From assembly GCF_013359935.1 (NCBI RefSeq), contig NZ_JABMCB010000165.1, positions 1 through 58,425 on the forward strand: 58,425 bases of DNA, written 5' to 3'. The translations under genes were made by a program, and so were the position numbers. The DNA is from Paenibacillus xylanilyticus (GTDB taxonomy: Bacteria > Bacillota > Bacilli > Paenibacillales > Paenibacillaceae). A model generated the notes under the pieces. It did no database searches and was not told the origin of the DNA. It saw nothing but the letters and a program-made list of their open reading frames with translations. Shown here in pieces: positions 8,373-17,876 of the stretch; position 1 is the first letter of the stretch, and every line of letters starts with the position of its first letter.

Positions 8373-9299
8373 ATGATAGAATTAAGTTACTACAGGAAGA
8401 ATGAAACGGGTCTATTGGCACAATATATGGATTCCATTATTGATGCATCTGGTTTGGTGAAAGATATCGATTTCGAGATTGTATCAATGATAGTGATGGA
8501 CAACGAATTTGATACATTTTCATTGGGTGGCTTTCTTGGGAGCACAAGCAATAAAATATTCAAAAGTAGCACTGGTTTTTTGGAGCAAGCCAAGAATGTT
8601 ATTAAAGAACAGGGTAAAGAAAAGGATTTAATGTGGGTCGCTCCAACTCAAAATGTAGTCAGAGACAATGTTAAGTTTTATAAGATTAAGGGTGGTATCG
8701 AATATGATTTAGCGGCGGAAGTCGGCTTAGGAGTTGTTTCGTATAAGGACGAGTTTATGATTTACTCACCGCAAGGAAACGACGACCCAATGGATGTAGT
8801 ACATGAAATGATTAAGTTGAAGGTATATCTTCAATTGATGCATCCAGAAAACGTGGATATGAAACTTAAAGAATCGTTTGATAAAAATGCTCATTTAATA
8901 CAATCCTTAATGCTTATTAACCATTGCAAACACATGGATCGATTGGGGGATATTTTATCTTATGATGGGGGCATTGCAAAGGAAACAGAAGAAAAGTTGG
9001 AAAAACCCAAATTAAACCGTACAGAGCGTATCACGAGTGGGGATATCCTATACATTCTCACCTTTTTAAACGGAAGAAAGGTTGAACGCTACGAGGCATT
9101 AAAATTCTTAAAAAATGTTGATGATTGTATCCTTGACGATGTTCAGAATGGTTCCCTAAAAGCGATTTATACAGCATCTAAACAGAGTTTTTTTAAATAT
9201 GTCAATTCAAAATACACTAAGCTATTAGAAAATAGAGATATAAGAACTTTTCAGGAATTAGATGATTATGCAAATCAATACGTAATTAATCATTTCTGA
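8373..9299 (+). CDS. Hypothetical 308-residue protein
   Basis: Not recognised. ATG 8373 is preceded by GGAGAGC. The protein is soluble and alpha/beta rich, with a predicted helical C-terminal third (from about residue 215). It is a single gene with its own upstream region after a strong terminator. It is similar in size to several single-gene defence proteins, but no catalytic motif could be identified. Confidence 0.6.
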   Translation: MIELSYYRKNETGLLAQYMDSIIDASGLVKDIDFEIVSMIVMDNEFDTFSLGGFLGSTSNKIFKSSTGFLEQAKNVIKEQGKEKDLMWVAPTQNVVRDNVKFYKIKGGIEYDLAAEVGLGVVSYKDEFMIYSPQGNDDPMDVVHEMIKLKVYLQLMHPENVDMKLKESFDKNAHLIQSLMLINHCKHMDRLGDILSYDGGIAKETEEKLEKPKLNRTERITSGDILYILTFLNGRKVERYEALKFLKNVDDCILDDVQNGSLKAIYTASKQSFFKYVNSKYTKLLENRDIRTFQELDDYANQYVINHF

Positions 9300-9448
9300 A
9301 TGTCGGACGAAAAATATAGAAAGTGAGAAATGTAGTTGCTGGACTGTTACAAGTCTGCACTCCATTACGTCAAGTTTGCTTCAGCGGATAATATGCATGA
9401 ATCCTTATCATGAGGGGTGACAGCAGGATATTAAAAGAAGTTGGGACC

Positions 9449-10234
9449 ATGATTAAAGATGCAAATAAAGATAATATATCTGGAGACTTCACTTTACATG
9501 GAGGGGATTTTCTTATGGAGATAACTGATGGAATAGGTTATTCCCAATCAGAGATTAATTTAAGATTTGACCACGGCTTTATTGTTAATAAGATAATGAA
9601 AATTGAGGCTAATTTCCAAAGTGATGAATTAGCAATACTATTATTTAGAAAGAAGAATGAATTATTATTTAGGGATAAGTTATCCTACCTAATTCAAAAA
9701 GATATCCAGCACGATAACTATATAGTGACCCCAAAATTGAAGGCAAAGAAGTGGGGGCAATGTGATGGAAATCCATCATTTGATGTGGCAATATTAAAAG
9801 AGAAATCGGTTGAGCAAGGGTATCACAACCATCAATACACTCCTCACACATTAATAGAAATCAAAAATGCATATTCTCCGTTTATTTTAGGATACGAAGC
9901 AAGTGATAGTATATGGGAGTACAATAATGATGGGGGAATAGCTTCTTACATTAAGAAAATGCGTGATGCCAGAAGGGGGCACGCAGGCATCGTTGACTTT
10001 CATGCAATTCTTGCAGTCAACTGTCCTCGAAGGCATCGTTCAGAAAAGTATTGATTTATTGCTTCTGATAACCCCAATTATACGTCATTAAACAAGCTAA
10101 TGATTGGTTATAAAAATGACTTTAGTAGAATAATTGAAGATTTAACAATTAAACCTCGTGCTGAGGCGGAAAAGTTCAATCCTACTGACATTTCGTTTGT
10201 AACACTCTATGGTGGTCAAGCCTATGAAAAATGA
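9449..10234 (+). pseudogene. PD-(D/E)XK-like protein with an internal stop
   Basis: The frame runs 9449-10054 to TGA and continues in the same frame to 10234 (FIASDNPNYTSLNKLMIGYK onward), giving about 261 residues if read through. The upstream half has SFDVAI followed by TLIEIKNA, the Asp and Glu-x-Lys of PD-(D/E)XK nuclease-like folds. Around 10025-10055 a neighbouring frame also looks coding, so two compensating indels are an alternative to a simple nonsense change. Either way the product as written lacks its last 60 residues. Confidence 0.5.
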
Positions 10235-10360
10235 AATGGACATTGTATACATAATACTTTCCTTTTAGACTGCATTTGTAGATAAAAGAGATACTTGTAC
10301 CTTAACCAGATCTAAAGTATATTATATCTAACATCATATAATGTTCGGGTTTGTCGGAAG

Positions 10361-10402
10361 CACCGCAAATCTCCTTTCATAAGGGGACGTTGCGGTCTTT
10401 TT
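10361..10402 (+). terminator. Intrinsic terminator
   Basis: ACCGCAA/TTGCGGT outer stem with an inner CTCCTTT/AAGGGGA stem, then CTTTTT. It lies 33 bp before the next gene, so it may end a short leader as well as the upstream unit. Confidence 0.7.
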
Positions 10403-10434
10403 GCGTTTCCGAGACAAATTGGAGGATAGAGATT

Positions 10435-10690
10435 ATGAAATGCTGTACTTTTTGCTCGAAAGAGGCTGAGAAGTTGTTCAATCACATGACGCATGATATA
10501 GGGTCGCTCTGTCTTAATTGTTACTTGAAATTCCAGGGGTCGTGTGCGGTGTGTAGTGAAAGTTTCATGCCTGATGTAGTTGCATGAAGGGATTAAATAC
10601 AGAGTGGAGTCAAAGTTCATCGGCTTGGGAGAGAATAATATTATTGTATGTGATGGTTGTTATGTAGAAATTCGTCGTAGGTTTCCATAA
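10435..10690 (+). pseudogene. Frameshifted small treble-clef/LIM-like zinc protein
   Basis: The first frame from ATG 10435 (GGAGGATAGAG upstream) has CTFC, CLNC and CAVC pairs and stops at 10587. A shifted frame continues EGIKYRVESKFIGLG and ends with IIVCDGCYVEIRRRF. Joined, this gives four Cys-x2-Cys pairs in about 85 residues, a two-zinc protein. One indel near 10585 separates the halves. Confidence 0.5.
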
Positions 10691-10865
10691 ATGATGGTAT
10701 GAGATGGCAGGAATAACAGCGGATCGGGAAATTGAGGGATATGATAGGTAAGCGGTGATTAATACCAATCACAAACTAAGTCACAACACCCAATTATTTA
10801 CGGAGATTATGGAGGTAGCCTATAATAGAACGATAGGAAATAACTGGAGTAGGGAGAGTGGGGAC

Positions 10866-11105
10866 ATGACTTTAAAGGATAAGATCATCGGTTATCTGAA
10901 AGACAAGGATGGCTTGACCGATCGTGAAATTGCGAATGGGATATTGGGTGTAAATGAGCCTCAGCAGGCAGTAAACCAGGCATGCAGGGCTTTGGAAGGC
11001 AAAGGGTTGATCAAAAGGGGAAATCGTAGAGATGGATTAATCGGAAACTACTTAGTGACTGAGGGCATACCTTCTGTGTCAATTCCAGTCGTTAAGGCAA
11101 AGTAG
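10866..11105 (+). CDS. Winged-helix protein
   Basis: 79 residues from ATG 10866; the open frame extends upstream to 10755 with weaker starts. LKDKIIGYLKDKDGLTDREI and QAVNQACRALEGKGLIKR form the recognition part of a winged helix (MarR/ArsR-like pattern). It stops 6 bp before the next gene, so the two are probably one unit: a DNA-binding subunit followed by a nuclease-like subunit. Confidence 0.6.
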   Translation: MTLKDKIIGYLKDKDGLTDREIANGILGVNEPQQAVNQACRALEGKGLIKRGNRRDGLIGNYLVTEGIPSVSIPVVKAK

Positions 11106-11111
11106 ATAACG

Positions 11112-11492
11112 ATGGAATCCGCGGTGTTTAAGGAAGATAATCTCAAGCAGATATTGAAAGATTATTTACATGAGGATGGTTGGGAAACGCAGATAGCATG
11201 GGGGAGAACGCCTGGAATTGATATCAATGCCGTTAGAGGAACAGAACGATGGATCATTGAAGTCAAAGGGTTAGGATCCCTAAGTGCGATGAATGTGAAT
11301 TGTTTTTTGGGTGTGCTGGCGGAAACGATTCAACGAATGGATGATCCGAATGTAAAATATAGCATTGCATTACCCGATGTGAGGCAGTTCCGTAATCTTT
11401 GGGGTAGGCTTCCACTCTTAGCGAAGAAACGAACTGGTATTACGGCAATATTCATTGATGAGCAGGGTAGTATTGATGAAAGTGAAACTTAA
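11112..11492 (+). CDS. Small PD-(D/E)XK nuclease-like protein
   Basis: 126 residues. GIDINAVRGTERWIIEVKG shows Asp, then Glu-x-Lys, the Mrr/RE-like catalytic pattern, with glycine before Asp. The protein is nearly all catalytic core. Together with the preceding winged-helix protein it could form a minimal type IV-like or regulatory nuclease. It resembles the restriction endonuclease-like core fold, and the substrate is unknown. Confidence 0.65.
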   Translation: MESAVFKEDNLKQILKDYLHEDGWETQIAWGRTPGIDINAVRGTERWIIEVKGLGSLSAMNVNCFLGVLAETIQRMDDPNVKYSIALPDVRQFRNLWGRLPLLAKKRTGITAIFIDEQGSIDESET

Positions 11493-11927
11493 TGGCTCTT
11501 CTTCAGTTCTGCATAAATAAATATCTATAAAAGATTGTTCAAAATATCAAGTTGATTTGTAATTCACCATGTCAGACAACCCCAGAAGTATGACATGGAT
11601 TCCCTTCTGTGCTTGGTGTATTGCAGATTACGTATGGTTTCTTCTCAGTCGCCTTACGTTCGGAATTTCAATTAACGCCTTCGCTCTGCAATATTCTAAT
11701 GATTGATTGGCAGTCATCATGCGGAAGCCTCATACATAAGATAGATTGCATCCAACGTACTAAATACAACAAAGCATCGATATACGAGGATCATCTTCAC
11801 TGAAGTGCATATTCGTCATATTAAATGATGTTAACCATCCAAGTCAGGTGCTGCACAACACTTTAATGCGGAAAACTACTGGAATATTATTTTTCTAAAT
11901 AAAAGCTTTTATAAGGGAGTGATACGA
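11493..11927. other. Non-coding gap
   Basis: 435 bp. A forward 64-codon frame at 11609-11803 has no ribosome site and no coding character. No repeat or terminator is evident. Confidence 0.4.
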
Positions 11928-12554
11928 ATGAAGATGGATGCGGTATTTGATCCAACAAAGAAGTACAGATATTTGCTATCTCGTGAGTGGAATGCTTCTT
12001 TGCCGAGGTTGTTATACGTCATGTTAAATCCCAGCACGGCAAGTCATGAAGAGGAGGACCAAACCTCTAAACAGTGTCTTTATTTTGCCAAAAAGTTTGG
12101 CTTTGGATCGTTAGAAATCGTTAATCTATATGCTATCATTTCAACAGATCCAAATCAGCTCAAGTTCGTGCACGATCCAATTGGTGATGAGAACGATAAA
12201 TTCATTCTTGAAGCCGCAAGTAGAGCAACGACAATTATTGTTTCTTGGGGAGAAAAGCATTTTATCAATCAACGGCATAATAAAGTTGCGAGACTTCTCA
12301 CCTCCAAGGGACACCAACTACACTGCTTGGGTATAGCTAAATCAGGTCATCCAAGACATCCCTCCCGCATGAGTCATAGTATCGAATCCCTGACTTTATA
12401 TTCAACAGACGATTATTTGAGAAAATTGCATGCACCTCAGAAAGTCATTTCGTTAGTGCCCACTATTATGAACAGAAAATTGAAGAGTCCAGATAGATAT
12501 GATCCAGTTACAAGATCCGATTATGATTTTCACAAGGATGTAATGGAGGATTGA
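11928..12554 (+). CDS. DUF1643 protein
   Basis: 208 residues, typical family length. It contains RYLLSREWNASLPRLLYVMLNPSTASHEEED, the DUF1643 hallmark (LNPSTA), then GFGSLEIVNLYA and the C-terminal CLGIAKSGHPRHP. ATG 11928 has AAGGGA upstream. The function of DUF1643 is not established; it is common in phages and mobile elements. The gene appears intact. Confidence 0.85.
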   Translation: MKMDAVFDPTKKYRYLLSREWNASLPRLLYVMLNPSTASHEEEDQTSKQCLYFAKKFGFGSLEIVNLYAIISTDPNQLKFVHDPIGDENDKFILEAASRATTIIVSWGEKHFINQRHNKVARLLTSKGHQLHCLGIAKSGHPRHPSRMSHSIESLTLYSTDDYLRKLHAPQKVISLVPTIMNRKLKSPDRYDPVTRSDYDFHKDVMED

Positions 12555-12653
12555 AATAATCATTTGTGTCGAATATGGTTTACATTGTAACAACATCCAA
12601 ATTTTTATTGACTGGCTAAATGCGATATATTATTCTCATATGGAAAGTGATAG

Positions 12654-12687
12654 GTGCTTGGTCATGGATGACTGGGCACTTTTTTTA
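12654..12687 (+). terminator. Intrinsic terminator
   Basis: GTGCTTGGTCA pairs with TGACTGGGCAC (three wobble pairs), then eight T. Confidence 0.65.
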
Positions 12688-12718
12688 TAAAACTTCATTT
12701 TAAACGAGGACAAAGACG

Positions 12719-12895
12719 ATGGCTAAGGTAAATCGGAAACCTAAGAAGGATTTGAAATACGATATGCAGACAAGAAAGATAGGACAAAGAGAATTAGAAA
12801 TGACGCAAGAAGCATTATGTCTGTTGAGAAATCATAAATATCTGGTTCTTGATTGTTATTTGAGAAGGAAACGAGGAGAGAAGGAACTTGACTGA
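12719..12895 (+). CDS. Small basic 58-residue protein
   Basis: ATG 12719 with GAGG about 10 bp upstream. Lys/Arg-rich (RKPKKDLKYDMQTRK) and overlaps the next start by 8 bp, so translation is probably coupled. Phage-like small-gene organisation; function unknown. Confidence 0.5.
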   Translation: MAKVNRKPKKDLKYDMQTRKIGQRELEMTQEALCLLRNHKYLVLDCYLRRKRGEKELD

Positions 12896-13328
12896 CGAAA
12901 TCCAGCATTTAATAGACATTCATGATCGAGCTTCAGCTAACGAATACCTTAGAAGGAGAGATGAACGGAGGCGTCGGCTTATTGCTTCTCGTATGTTGCA
13001 GTTGGGTGAGCGTGATCATAAGTATATCAAACAAATTACTCTTTGCCGTATAGAAGAAATTGAAGGTTTAAAGGCATACCTGACGATGGAGCAAGTAATG
13101 CATGAGCTTGGGTTATCAGAGATGAGTTTGAAAAAATACATCCGACAATGTGGACTAACTGTTTATAATCGAATGATTCCTCGATATGCGATTGAACTTG
13201 CGAAGGATTCCGTTTATGGAATTCTGATGCAGAAAGAGTATCAGGATAAAAAGTTGAAAACACAAACCCAAGAAGAATACCTTCTTGAGATCGAAGAACG
13301 AATTGCTGAGTATGGGAAGTGTTTTTAG
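12888..13328 (+). CDS. Helix-rich protein with a putative HTH
   Basis: 146 residues from TTG 12888 (AGAAGGA upstream). Arg-rich N-terminus; LTMEQVMHELGLSEMSLKKY resembles a helix-turn-helix of the excisionase/MerR kind. Glu-rich C-terminal helix. Neighbours are overlapping small genes, suggesting a phage-like or mobile-element operon 12719-13928. Confidence 0.5.
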   Translation: MTDEIQHLIDIHDRASANEYLRRRDERRRRLIASRMLQLGERDHKYIKQITLCRIEEIEGLKAYLTMEQVMHELGLSEMSLKKYIRQCGLTVYNRMIPRYAIELAKDSVYGILMQKEYQDKKLKTQTQEEYLLEIEERIAEYGKCF

Positions 13329-13459
13329 GAGGATTTGGGGAGTTATATGGGCATTTAACTGATGAAGAGTTAGATTTAATGGACGAAGGTATGGAAATTA
13401 AAGCATGGAAAGACTTAATTGAGGAGTTGCGGGAAAATCAATCAAGAATAGGGGAGTGA
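13319..13459 (+). CDS. Acidic 46-residue protein
   Basis: GTG 13319 overlaps the 3' end of the previous gene. GHLTDEELDLMDEGMEIKAW and LIEELREN are convincing amphipathic helices, supporting real coding. No family recognised. Confidence 0.4.
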   Translation: MFLGGFGELYGHLTDEELDLMDEGMEIKAWKDLIEELRENQSRIGE

Positions 13460-13464
13460 GATAC

Positions 13465-13650
13465 GATGCGGGCTAAGATCGCACCTATGGGAAAAAAGAG
13501 AATCACTCATCTATCGAATAAGTCAACGACAAAGATATCTTCCGAATTGACGTCGATGAATTGAACCGTTCAAAGGCGTATTACCTTCAGAAAGTATGGA
13601 GGTTTCCATTAAAGGCGGGTCATTCCTTCAACTTTTATAATTTGAGGTGA
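13465..13650 (+). pseudogene. Frameshifted small gene
   Basis: ATG 13465 (GGGGAGTGA upstream) reads 32 codons to 13563. A second frame (about 13526-13650) reads DKDIFRIDVDELNRSKAYYL then FPLKAGHSFNFYNLR and looks coding. The frames join near 13526. The second frame ends 4 bp inside the next start. Confidence 0.35.
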
Positions 13651-13928
13651 GTAAGATATCTAAATATACTTGTCGTTGCTGTGGATACATTACTTTGGAA
13701 AGTGAGATTCATGATATTTGCTCCATTTGCTGGTGGCAGGATGACCCTGCTTGCTGGAATGACCTTGACGCAAACGGAGGAGCTAACGGAAGCACATCGC
13801 TAAGACAAGCTCAAAAAAACTATATTGAGTTTGGAGCTTGTGATGAATGCATGCTTGACCTTGTACGTGCTCCAAGTATTGATGATGTTCGGGACCTTAA
13901 ATGGAAACCATTTGAGGTCAACAGGTAA
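13647..13928 (+). CDS. CPCC-type cysteine-rich protein
   Basis: 93 residues from GTG 13647 (TTTGAGG upstream). CRCCGYITLES and ICSICWWQDDP match the CPCC domain (C-x-C-C-G-Y plus I-C-x-x-C-x-W-x-D-D), a probable zinc site. Function unknown; the family is scattered in Firmicutes, often in islands with toxin-antitoxin or contact-dependent systems. Confidence 0.8.
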   Translation: MSKISKYTCRCCGYITLESEIHDICSICWWQDDPACWNDLDANGGANGSTSLRQAQKNYIEFGACDECMLDLVRAPSIDDVRDLKWKPFEVNR

Positions 13929-14125
13929 TGATATGCACGCTACTACAAATTTCCCTAACCCCATCGTATTCATTTCTTCCCGCCCTCTCGCTATAACATA
14001 GGAATTCAAAAAAAAGCAGGAGGGAGCTACTATGGATTTCTGTTTCCAAGCACCAGGAGAGAGTCGAGCGATATTTCGAAATGGATGAGACTCATTCGAA
14101 TGATTTAGAGCGGCAATCGTTATGC

Positions 14126-14473
14126 TTATCCTCTCCTCGGCATTTCCCTGATCAGTACGTAGTCATCGGAGTCCCAATCCCATATAAAGACTCCTTCCCT
14201 ACAAACTAAGTGATCTTCCCATGGATAAAGCTCATCATCACAGGACGGTTTCCCATCACTGTCGAAGCCTGTCTCTAATGCCTTCTTCTGCTCCTTAATT
14301 TCCTCCCGCAGAGCTTCGATACTTGCTAATTCAAGATGATTGATAATTGTAAGCACTCCTACAAGTCCTTCCCTGTTATCGCCGTACATATATATCATAC
14401 GATCATTCTCCACTTTTGCTTGATTTTGCAAGCAATGATTTCTCCAGGCATTAAGTTCAATTTTGATATTCAT
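14126..14473 (-). CDS. Hypothetical 115-residue protein
   Basis: ATG 14473 preceded by AAGGAGATTC. Acidic, with a central helix (EALREEIKEQKKALETG) and a Trp/Asp-rich C-terminus (FIWDWDSDDYVLIREM). No domain recognised. Forms a minus-strand pair with 14515-14793; a run of 15-16 A in the transcript lies between them and could be a slippery or assembly-sensitive tract. On the other strand, 14032-14130 holds a strong ribosome site and ATG followed by a frameshifted remnant. Confidence 0.5.
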   Translation of the reverse strand: MNIKIELNAWRNHCLQNQAKVENDRMIYMYGDNREGLVGVLTIINHLELASIEALREEIKEQKKALETGFDSDGKPSCDDELYPWEDHLVCREGVFIWDWDSDDYVLIREMPRRG

Positions 14474-14514
14474 TTTGAATCTCCTTTGATTTTTTTTTTT
14501 TTTTTGGATGGTTC

Positions 14515-14793
14515 TCATCTTATTTCAGAAGAGGTAGTATCCTCTACGATCTCATATTCTCCTTTCAATGTGTGTACAAGTCCCAACTTAATAGAGTAAA
14601 CTGTCGTGTTGTAGTGGTACATTTCTCTGAAGGCATATAGTTTGCCGTCTTTTTCGTAAAGGTCTGTGGAAATGGTCCTGAATTTTCGGTTGTATTTAAC
14701 CTTACCGATCTCCTTATATCCCTTGTCTGCTAATGCTTGAGAAGCAAAATAATAATGCTTACTGTCGTCAGTTTTTATAGTAATTATCTTCAT
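14515..14793 (-). CDS. Hypothetical 92-residue protein
   Basis: ATG 14793 with AGGGGGG upstream. Begins MKIITIKTDDSKHYYFASQA, a plausible N-terminal strand-helix; a small alpha/beta protein. Not recognised. First gene of the minus-strand pair. Confidence 0.5.
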   Translation of the reverse strand: MKIITIKTDDSKHYYFASQALADKGYKEIGKVKYNRKFRTISTDLYEKDGKLYAFREMYHYNTTVYSIKLGLVHTLKGEYEIVEDTTSSEIR

Positions 14794-15562
14794 GGTGTTC
14801 CCCCCTCTAAGTGTAGTAATGGGTCGTAATTGCCCTGTATAGTATCTTATGCACTTACTTAACTATGATAATTAATCATCAAACGATAAGTAGAGAGCGT
14901 TGGTCGAATGAGGTTTGACCACTTCTCTGACTTGATTGATTGAATTATTTCCACCATGGGTATTTTACCTTTCTGTAATAGTAGTACCATATTAAACGAT
15001 GAAATGAGGTTCAGGTTGCACCCCCTTGAAATTTTTTTGAAAATTGATTGAGTGGGAAAAAATACTAATAGCGTCTTTTTACTTATAGTAGATTAAGCGT
15101 AAACGTATAGAAACTCATTTTAGGTCATGTTTTGTTCAAATTCTGTGTTGTTCAATGCCAGTATAATGAAGAGAGGAGGGCAATCGAGATCTAAATGTCA
15201 GTTGGCAAAGGTTTTGTGAGAAATCCGTCAAGAATTTCGAAGTTGATAAGAAAATGTTTGAAGATAAGGTGAGTACGAAGAAAGGGGCTTCGTAATTAGG
15301 TATGGCTGTGCCAGTCTAACTCAATCAAACATATACTTGAAAGCCATAGTGCTGTATGTATTTTGTTGCAAAATAGAGGCTGATTTGAATGCAGTGATGG
15401 ATTCAAAAAGCAATAAGGTTATAACAGTAACAATATTACATTTTTATTGACTGTCCCCCATTTCCAGATTAGTATTAGCAATGGAATAGTATAGGGGAGG
15501 TGATCGGGATTGACTCCGATGCGTAGTAGTGTATTTAAAAATAACTCAATAAGAATCGAATG
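14794..15562. other. Non-coding gap
   Basis: About 770 bp with AT-rich divergent upstream sequence and only tiny open frames (for example 25 codons at 15197). No convincing gene, repeat or RNA seen. Confidence 0.35.
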
Positions 15563-15600
15563 AACCACTTAGTCGAATGGCGGCTAAGTGGTTTTGTTTT
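15563..15600 (+). terminator. Intrinsic terminator
   Basis: Perfect stem AACCACTTAG/CTAAGTGGTT followed by TTGTTTTT. Its upstream transcript carries no clear gene. Confidence 0.75.
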
Positions 15601-15639
15601 TAATGGAGTTTTGTAAGCAACATTATGGAGGTGAAATCG

Positions 15640-15771
15640 TTGAAATTCGTGTTGGGGAGATTGAAGGAGCGGCAATTTATACAGAATATTGTGATTATGG
15701 TGGTGGCGGATCTAACCATGCTTTCGGCAGGAGTTATAATTGGGTACTACTTTAAAACGATGATGATTTAA
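15640..15771 (+). CDS. Small single-pass membrane protein
   Basis: 43 residues from TTG 15640 (GGAGGTG 7-8 bp upstream). A basic N-terminus is followed by one hydrophobic segment, IVIMVVADLTMLSAGVIIGY (about residues 17-36). Resembles small phage or mobile-element membrane peptides; could be holin-like, toxin-like or regulatory. Confidence 0.45.
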   Translation: MKFVLGRLKERQFIQNIVIMVVADLTMLSAGVIIGYYFKTMMI

Positions 15772-15840
15772 GGACGGGGGAGAGGTAGAACGCATGGTTA
15801 TAAAGTGGGTAGACAGTTGCTAATTGTATATATAGTTGTG

Positions 15841-15990
15841 ATGACAGATGAACAAAAGAAGGCTGTCAGAGATGCTGTTATGGATTTGGACGATGATGAG
15901 TTTCTGATTCTGCCTCAATATAATCAGGCAATCTATGGAGATAAGAAAACTGGCAGGGTCGTTATCAGAAAGGTTATGAATTATTTTTGA
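15841..15990 (+). CDS. Hypothetical 49-residue protein
   Basis: ATG 15841; the frame is open from 15805 but neither start has a strong ribosome site. TDEQKKAVRDAVMDLDDDEF is acidic and helical. The stop overlaps the frame preceding the next gene. Unknown function. Confidence 0.4.
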   Translation: MTDEQKKAVRDAVMDLDDDEFLILPQYNQAIYGDKKTGRVVIRKVMNYF

Positions 15991-16010
15991 AGGGTAGGAG
16001 GGAAGAATGC

Positions 16011-16328
16011 ATGGGTAAACGATTAATTAAGGATGAAATCAGTTGGGAGTTGGGACAGGCATACGGCATGACGAAGGCTATCCAAAGATTTATGGATCAT
16101 TACTTTGACCAGCTAAAGGCAGAGTATTTCAAGATGTTGCGGGAGATAAATGATCTGGATTTGGTTGATCAAATCAACGATGTCATATATACAACAAAAC
16201 CGACACGAGATGATTGCATGTTAATGCTAAATTTGATTCATCAACAGCATATGGAGCAGATTAAGAGGAATCGAGTAGATAGCCAGATACCATCTAAAGA
16301 TGCCAAAGCGAATGATGAGAGGGGATAA
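16011..16328 (+). CDS. Hypothetical 105-residue helical protein
   Basis: ATG 16011 with GGTAGGAGGGA upstream, a strong site. Almost entirely helical; no named domain. Probably co-transcribed with the preceding small genes and ended by the hairpin at 16415-16445. Confidence 0.5.
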   Translation: MGKRLIKDEISWELGQAYGMTKAIQRFMDHYFDQLKAEYFKMLREINDLDLVDQINDVIYTTKPTRDDCMLMLNLIHQQHMEQIKRNRVDSQIPSKDAKANDERG

Positions 16329-16414
16329 CGGTATGAGAGGAGATTAAGCTTTTAATATGCTATTGCCTCCGCAGGTAGTTTATCTTTAGAAGCAAGTAAT
16401 TGATAATGAAGATG

Positions 16415-16445
16415 AAAACCGCCCGTTACTGAATGGCGGTTTTAT
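16415..16445. terminator. Bidirectional terminator between convergent genes
   Basis: AAAACCGCC/GGCGGTTTT stem with T-rich flanks, lying 5 bp from the end of the minus-strand CoiA-like gene. Confidence 0.75.
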
Positions 16446-16449
16446 TGTT

Positions 16450-17766
16450 TCATCTACTGAGATAATCATTTAGTGCTTCTTCAAATTGATCAAAGGTTTC
16501 AAGATATTCAGCTACGAGCCATAATTGATCAAACTCTTTGACCCCACGTTTTAACACATAGTAATGCCAAAGATGCATTTGTTGTTTCTGGGTCATTCCA
16601 AGCTTTGCAATGAGTCGTTCTTTAAAATCGGTATAATTCATTTTCTTAGCGGGTTGAGTGATAGCTGGGCTATAAGATGAAGCTACTTGCTGTCTTGCTA
16701 ATTCAGCAGGCTCATTAATAAATCTGTTACTTTCTTCTGTTGCTAAATTAGAACTGGGATGGTTGACATGAATCGTTTCCTGGGATTTGAGTCTGGCTTC
16801 ATTCCTTTCGCTCCATTTTGCTTTCATTAGATCGTATTTCTGACGAAAGGTATCCTGATCATTCTTCTCCAGTGTGGCATCACTCAATGCCAACTTTTCA
16901 TTAAATGAGAGTGCGGTTGAAATACTCATTCGATATCCTTTTGATAATGCAAATGCACGATGGGGAAATTGCAATTCATCAATGATGAAACGGTGTACGG
17001 AAAAATCAATGCCCTCCTGAGTGGAATGGATGTAGTACAGGCTTCGGGTATCCATCTTAATTTCACTGTTTTTTCTCCAGTAGCCAAATATATCGAAGAG
17101 CTCGGGGAGATTGTTGTTTAATCCATTAATGAATGCATCCCATTGCGTATCTTCTGCCGTTTTAATGGACAGATCAATTTCAGACTCCCAGAGATGAATA
17201 ACTTGATTGCCCCAGTCCAGTGATAGTTCTTGATCCTCAATAAACCAGATCGTCTGCAAACCCTTATCCCTGTAATACTGATTTCTCTTTTTGATTTGTT
17301 TGGTTAGTTTGCTGTCCCTGGAGCGGTCAACATTTGTTAAAATAGAGATGGCAAGCTCGTCCTCACGATTTCGCAAAATGATGTCAGGGTAATGGTTCCA
17401 TTTTTCAGTTGCTTTTGCAATGTAACCAAAATCAACATGAAGATCAGTCCGTATTTTTTCCTGATTTTTAAGGACTTCATGGACGATTTCTCTCATTACG
17501 GAATGTTGCTTTGATTCCCTCGCTGTCTGTTTTTTATATGTGTTATAACTTTCGTTCAATTCACAGGCATCTCCTGAAGAATGTGCAAAGAAGACGCCTC
17601 GAATATCTCCAGCTTTAACAATAAGCGAAGCACCGCAGTGAGGGCACGTATAAGCTCCCTTGTCAGCTCTCTTCTTTAGCATGAAAATTTCTTGCTTACG
17701 ATCTAAAGTATTATTTAATTGTTCTTCTAAGTTAAAGATTTTGCCTTCATAGAGAGCGTGGTACAT
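16450..17766 (-). CDS. CoiA-like competence/nuclease-family protein
   Basis: 438 residues. N-terminal zinc site CPHC (41-44) with FAH and a further Cys (68). A predicted nuclease core follows: NHYPDIILRNREDELAISIL, then Q-x-x-x-R-N-x-Y-Y and LQTIWFIE, as in CoiA-like (PD-(D/E)XK) proteins. CoiA acts in DNA uptake/recombination in streptococci, but CoiA-like proteins also occur alone in mobile elements. The C-terminal 60 residues form a separate helical domain (MNYTDFKERLIAKLGMTQKQ). Divergent from the phosphatase gene at 17877. Confidence 0.75.
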   Translation of the reverse strand: MYHALYEGKIFNLEEQLNNTLDRKQEIFMLKKRADKGAYTCPHCGASLIVKAGDIRGVFFAHSSGDACELNESYNTYKKQTARESKQHSVMREIVHEVLKNQEKIRTDLHVDFGYIAKATEKWNHYPDIILRNREDELAISILTNVDRSRDSKLTKQIKKRNQYYRDKGLQTIWFIEDQELSLDWGNQVIHLWESEIDLSIKTAEDTQWDAFINGLNNNLPELFDIFGYWRKNSEIKMDTRSLYYIHSTQEGIDFSVHRFIIDELQFPHRAFALSKGYRMSISTALSFNEKLALSDATLEKNDQDTFRQKYDLMKAKWSERNEARLKSQETIHVNHPSSNLATEESNRFINEPAELARQQVASSYSPAITQPAKKMNYTDFKERLIAKLGMTQKQQMHLWHYYVLKRGVKEFDQLWLVAEYLETFDQFEEALNDYLSR

Positions 17767-17876
17767 ACAGACACCTCACTTGGTTGATTTTCTATATTTT
17801 ATCAGATTAGTAATCTATTTTGTGAATTAATATAAATTTGAGATGCTATAATTCGACATTTCAATTAGGAGGAAAT

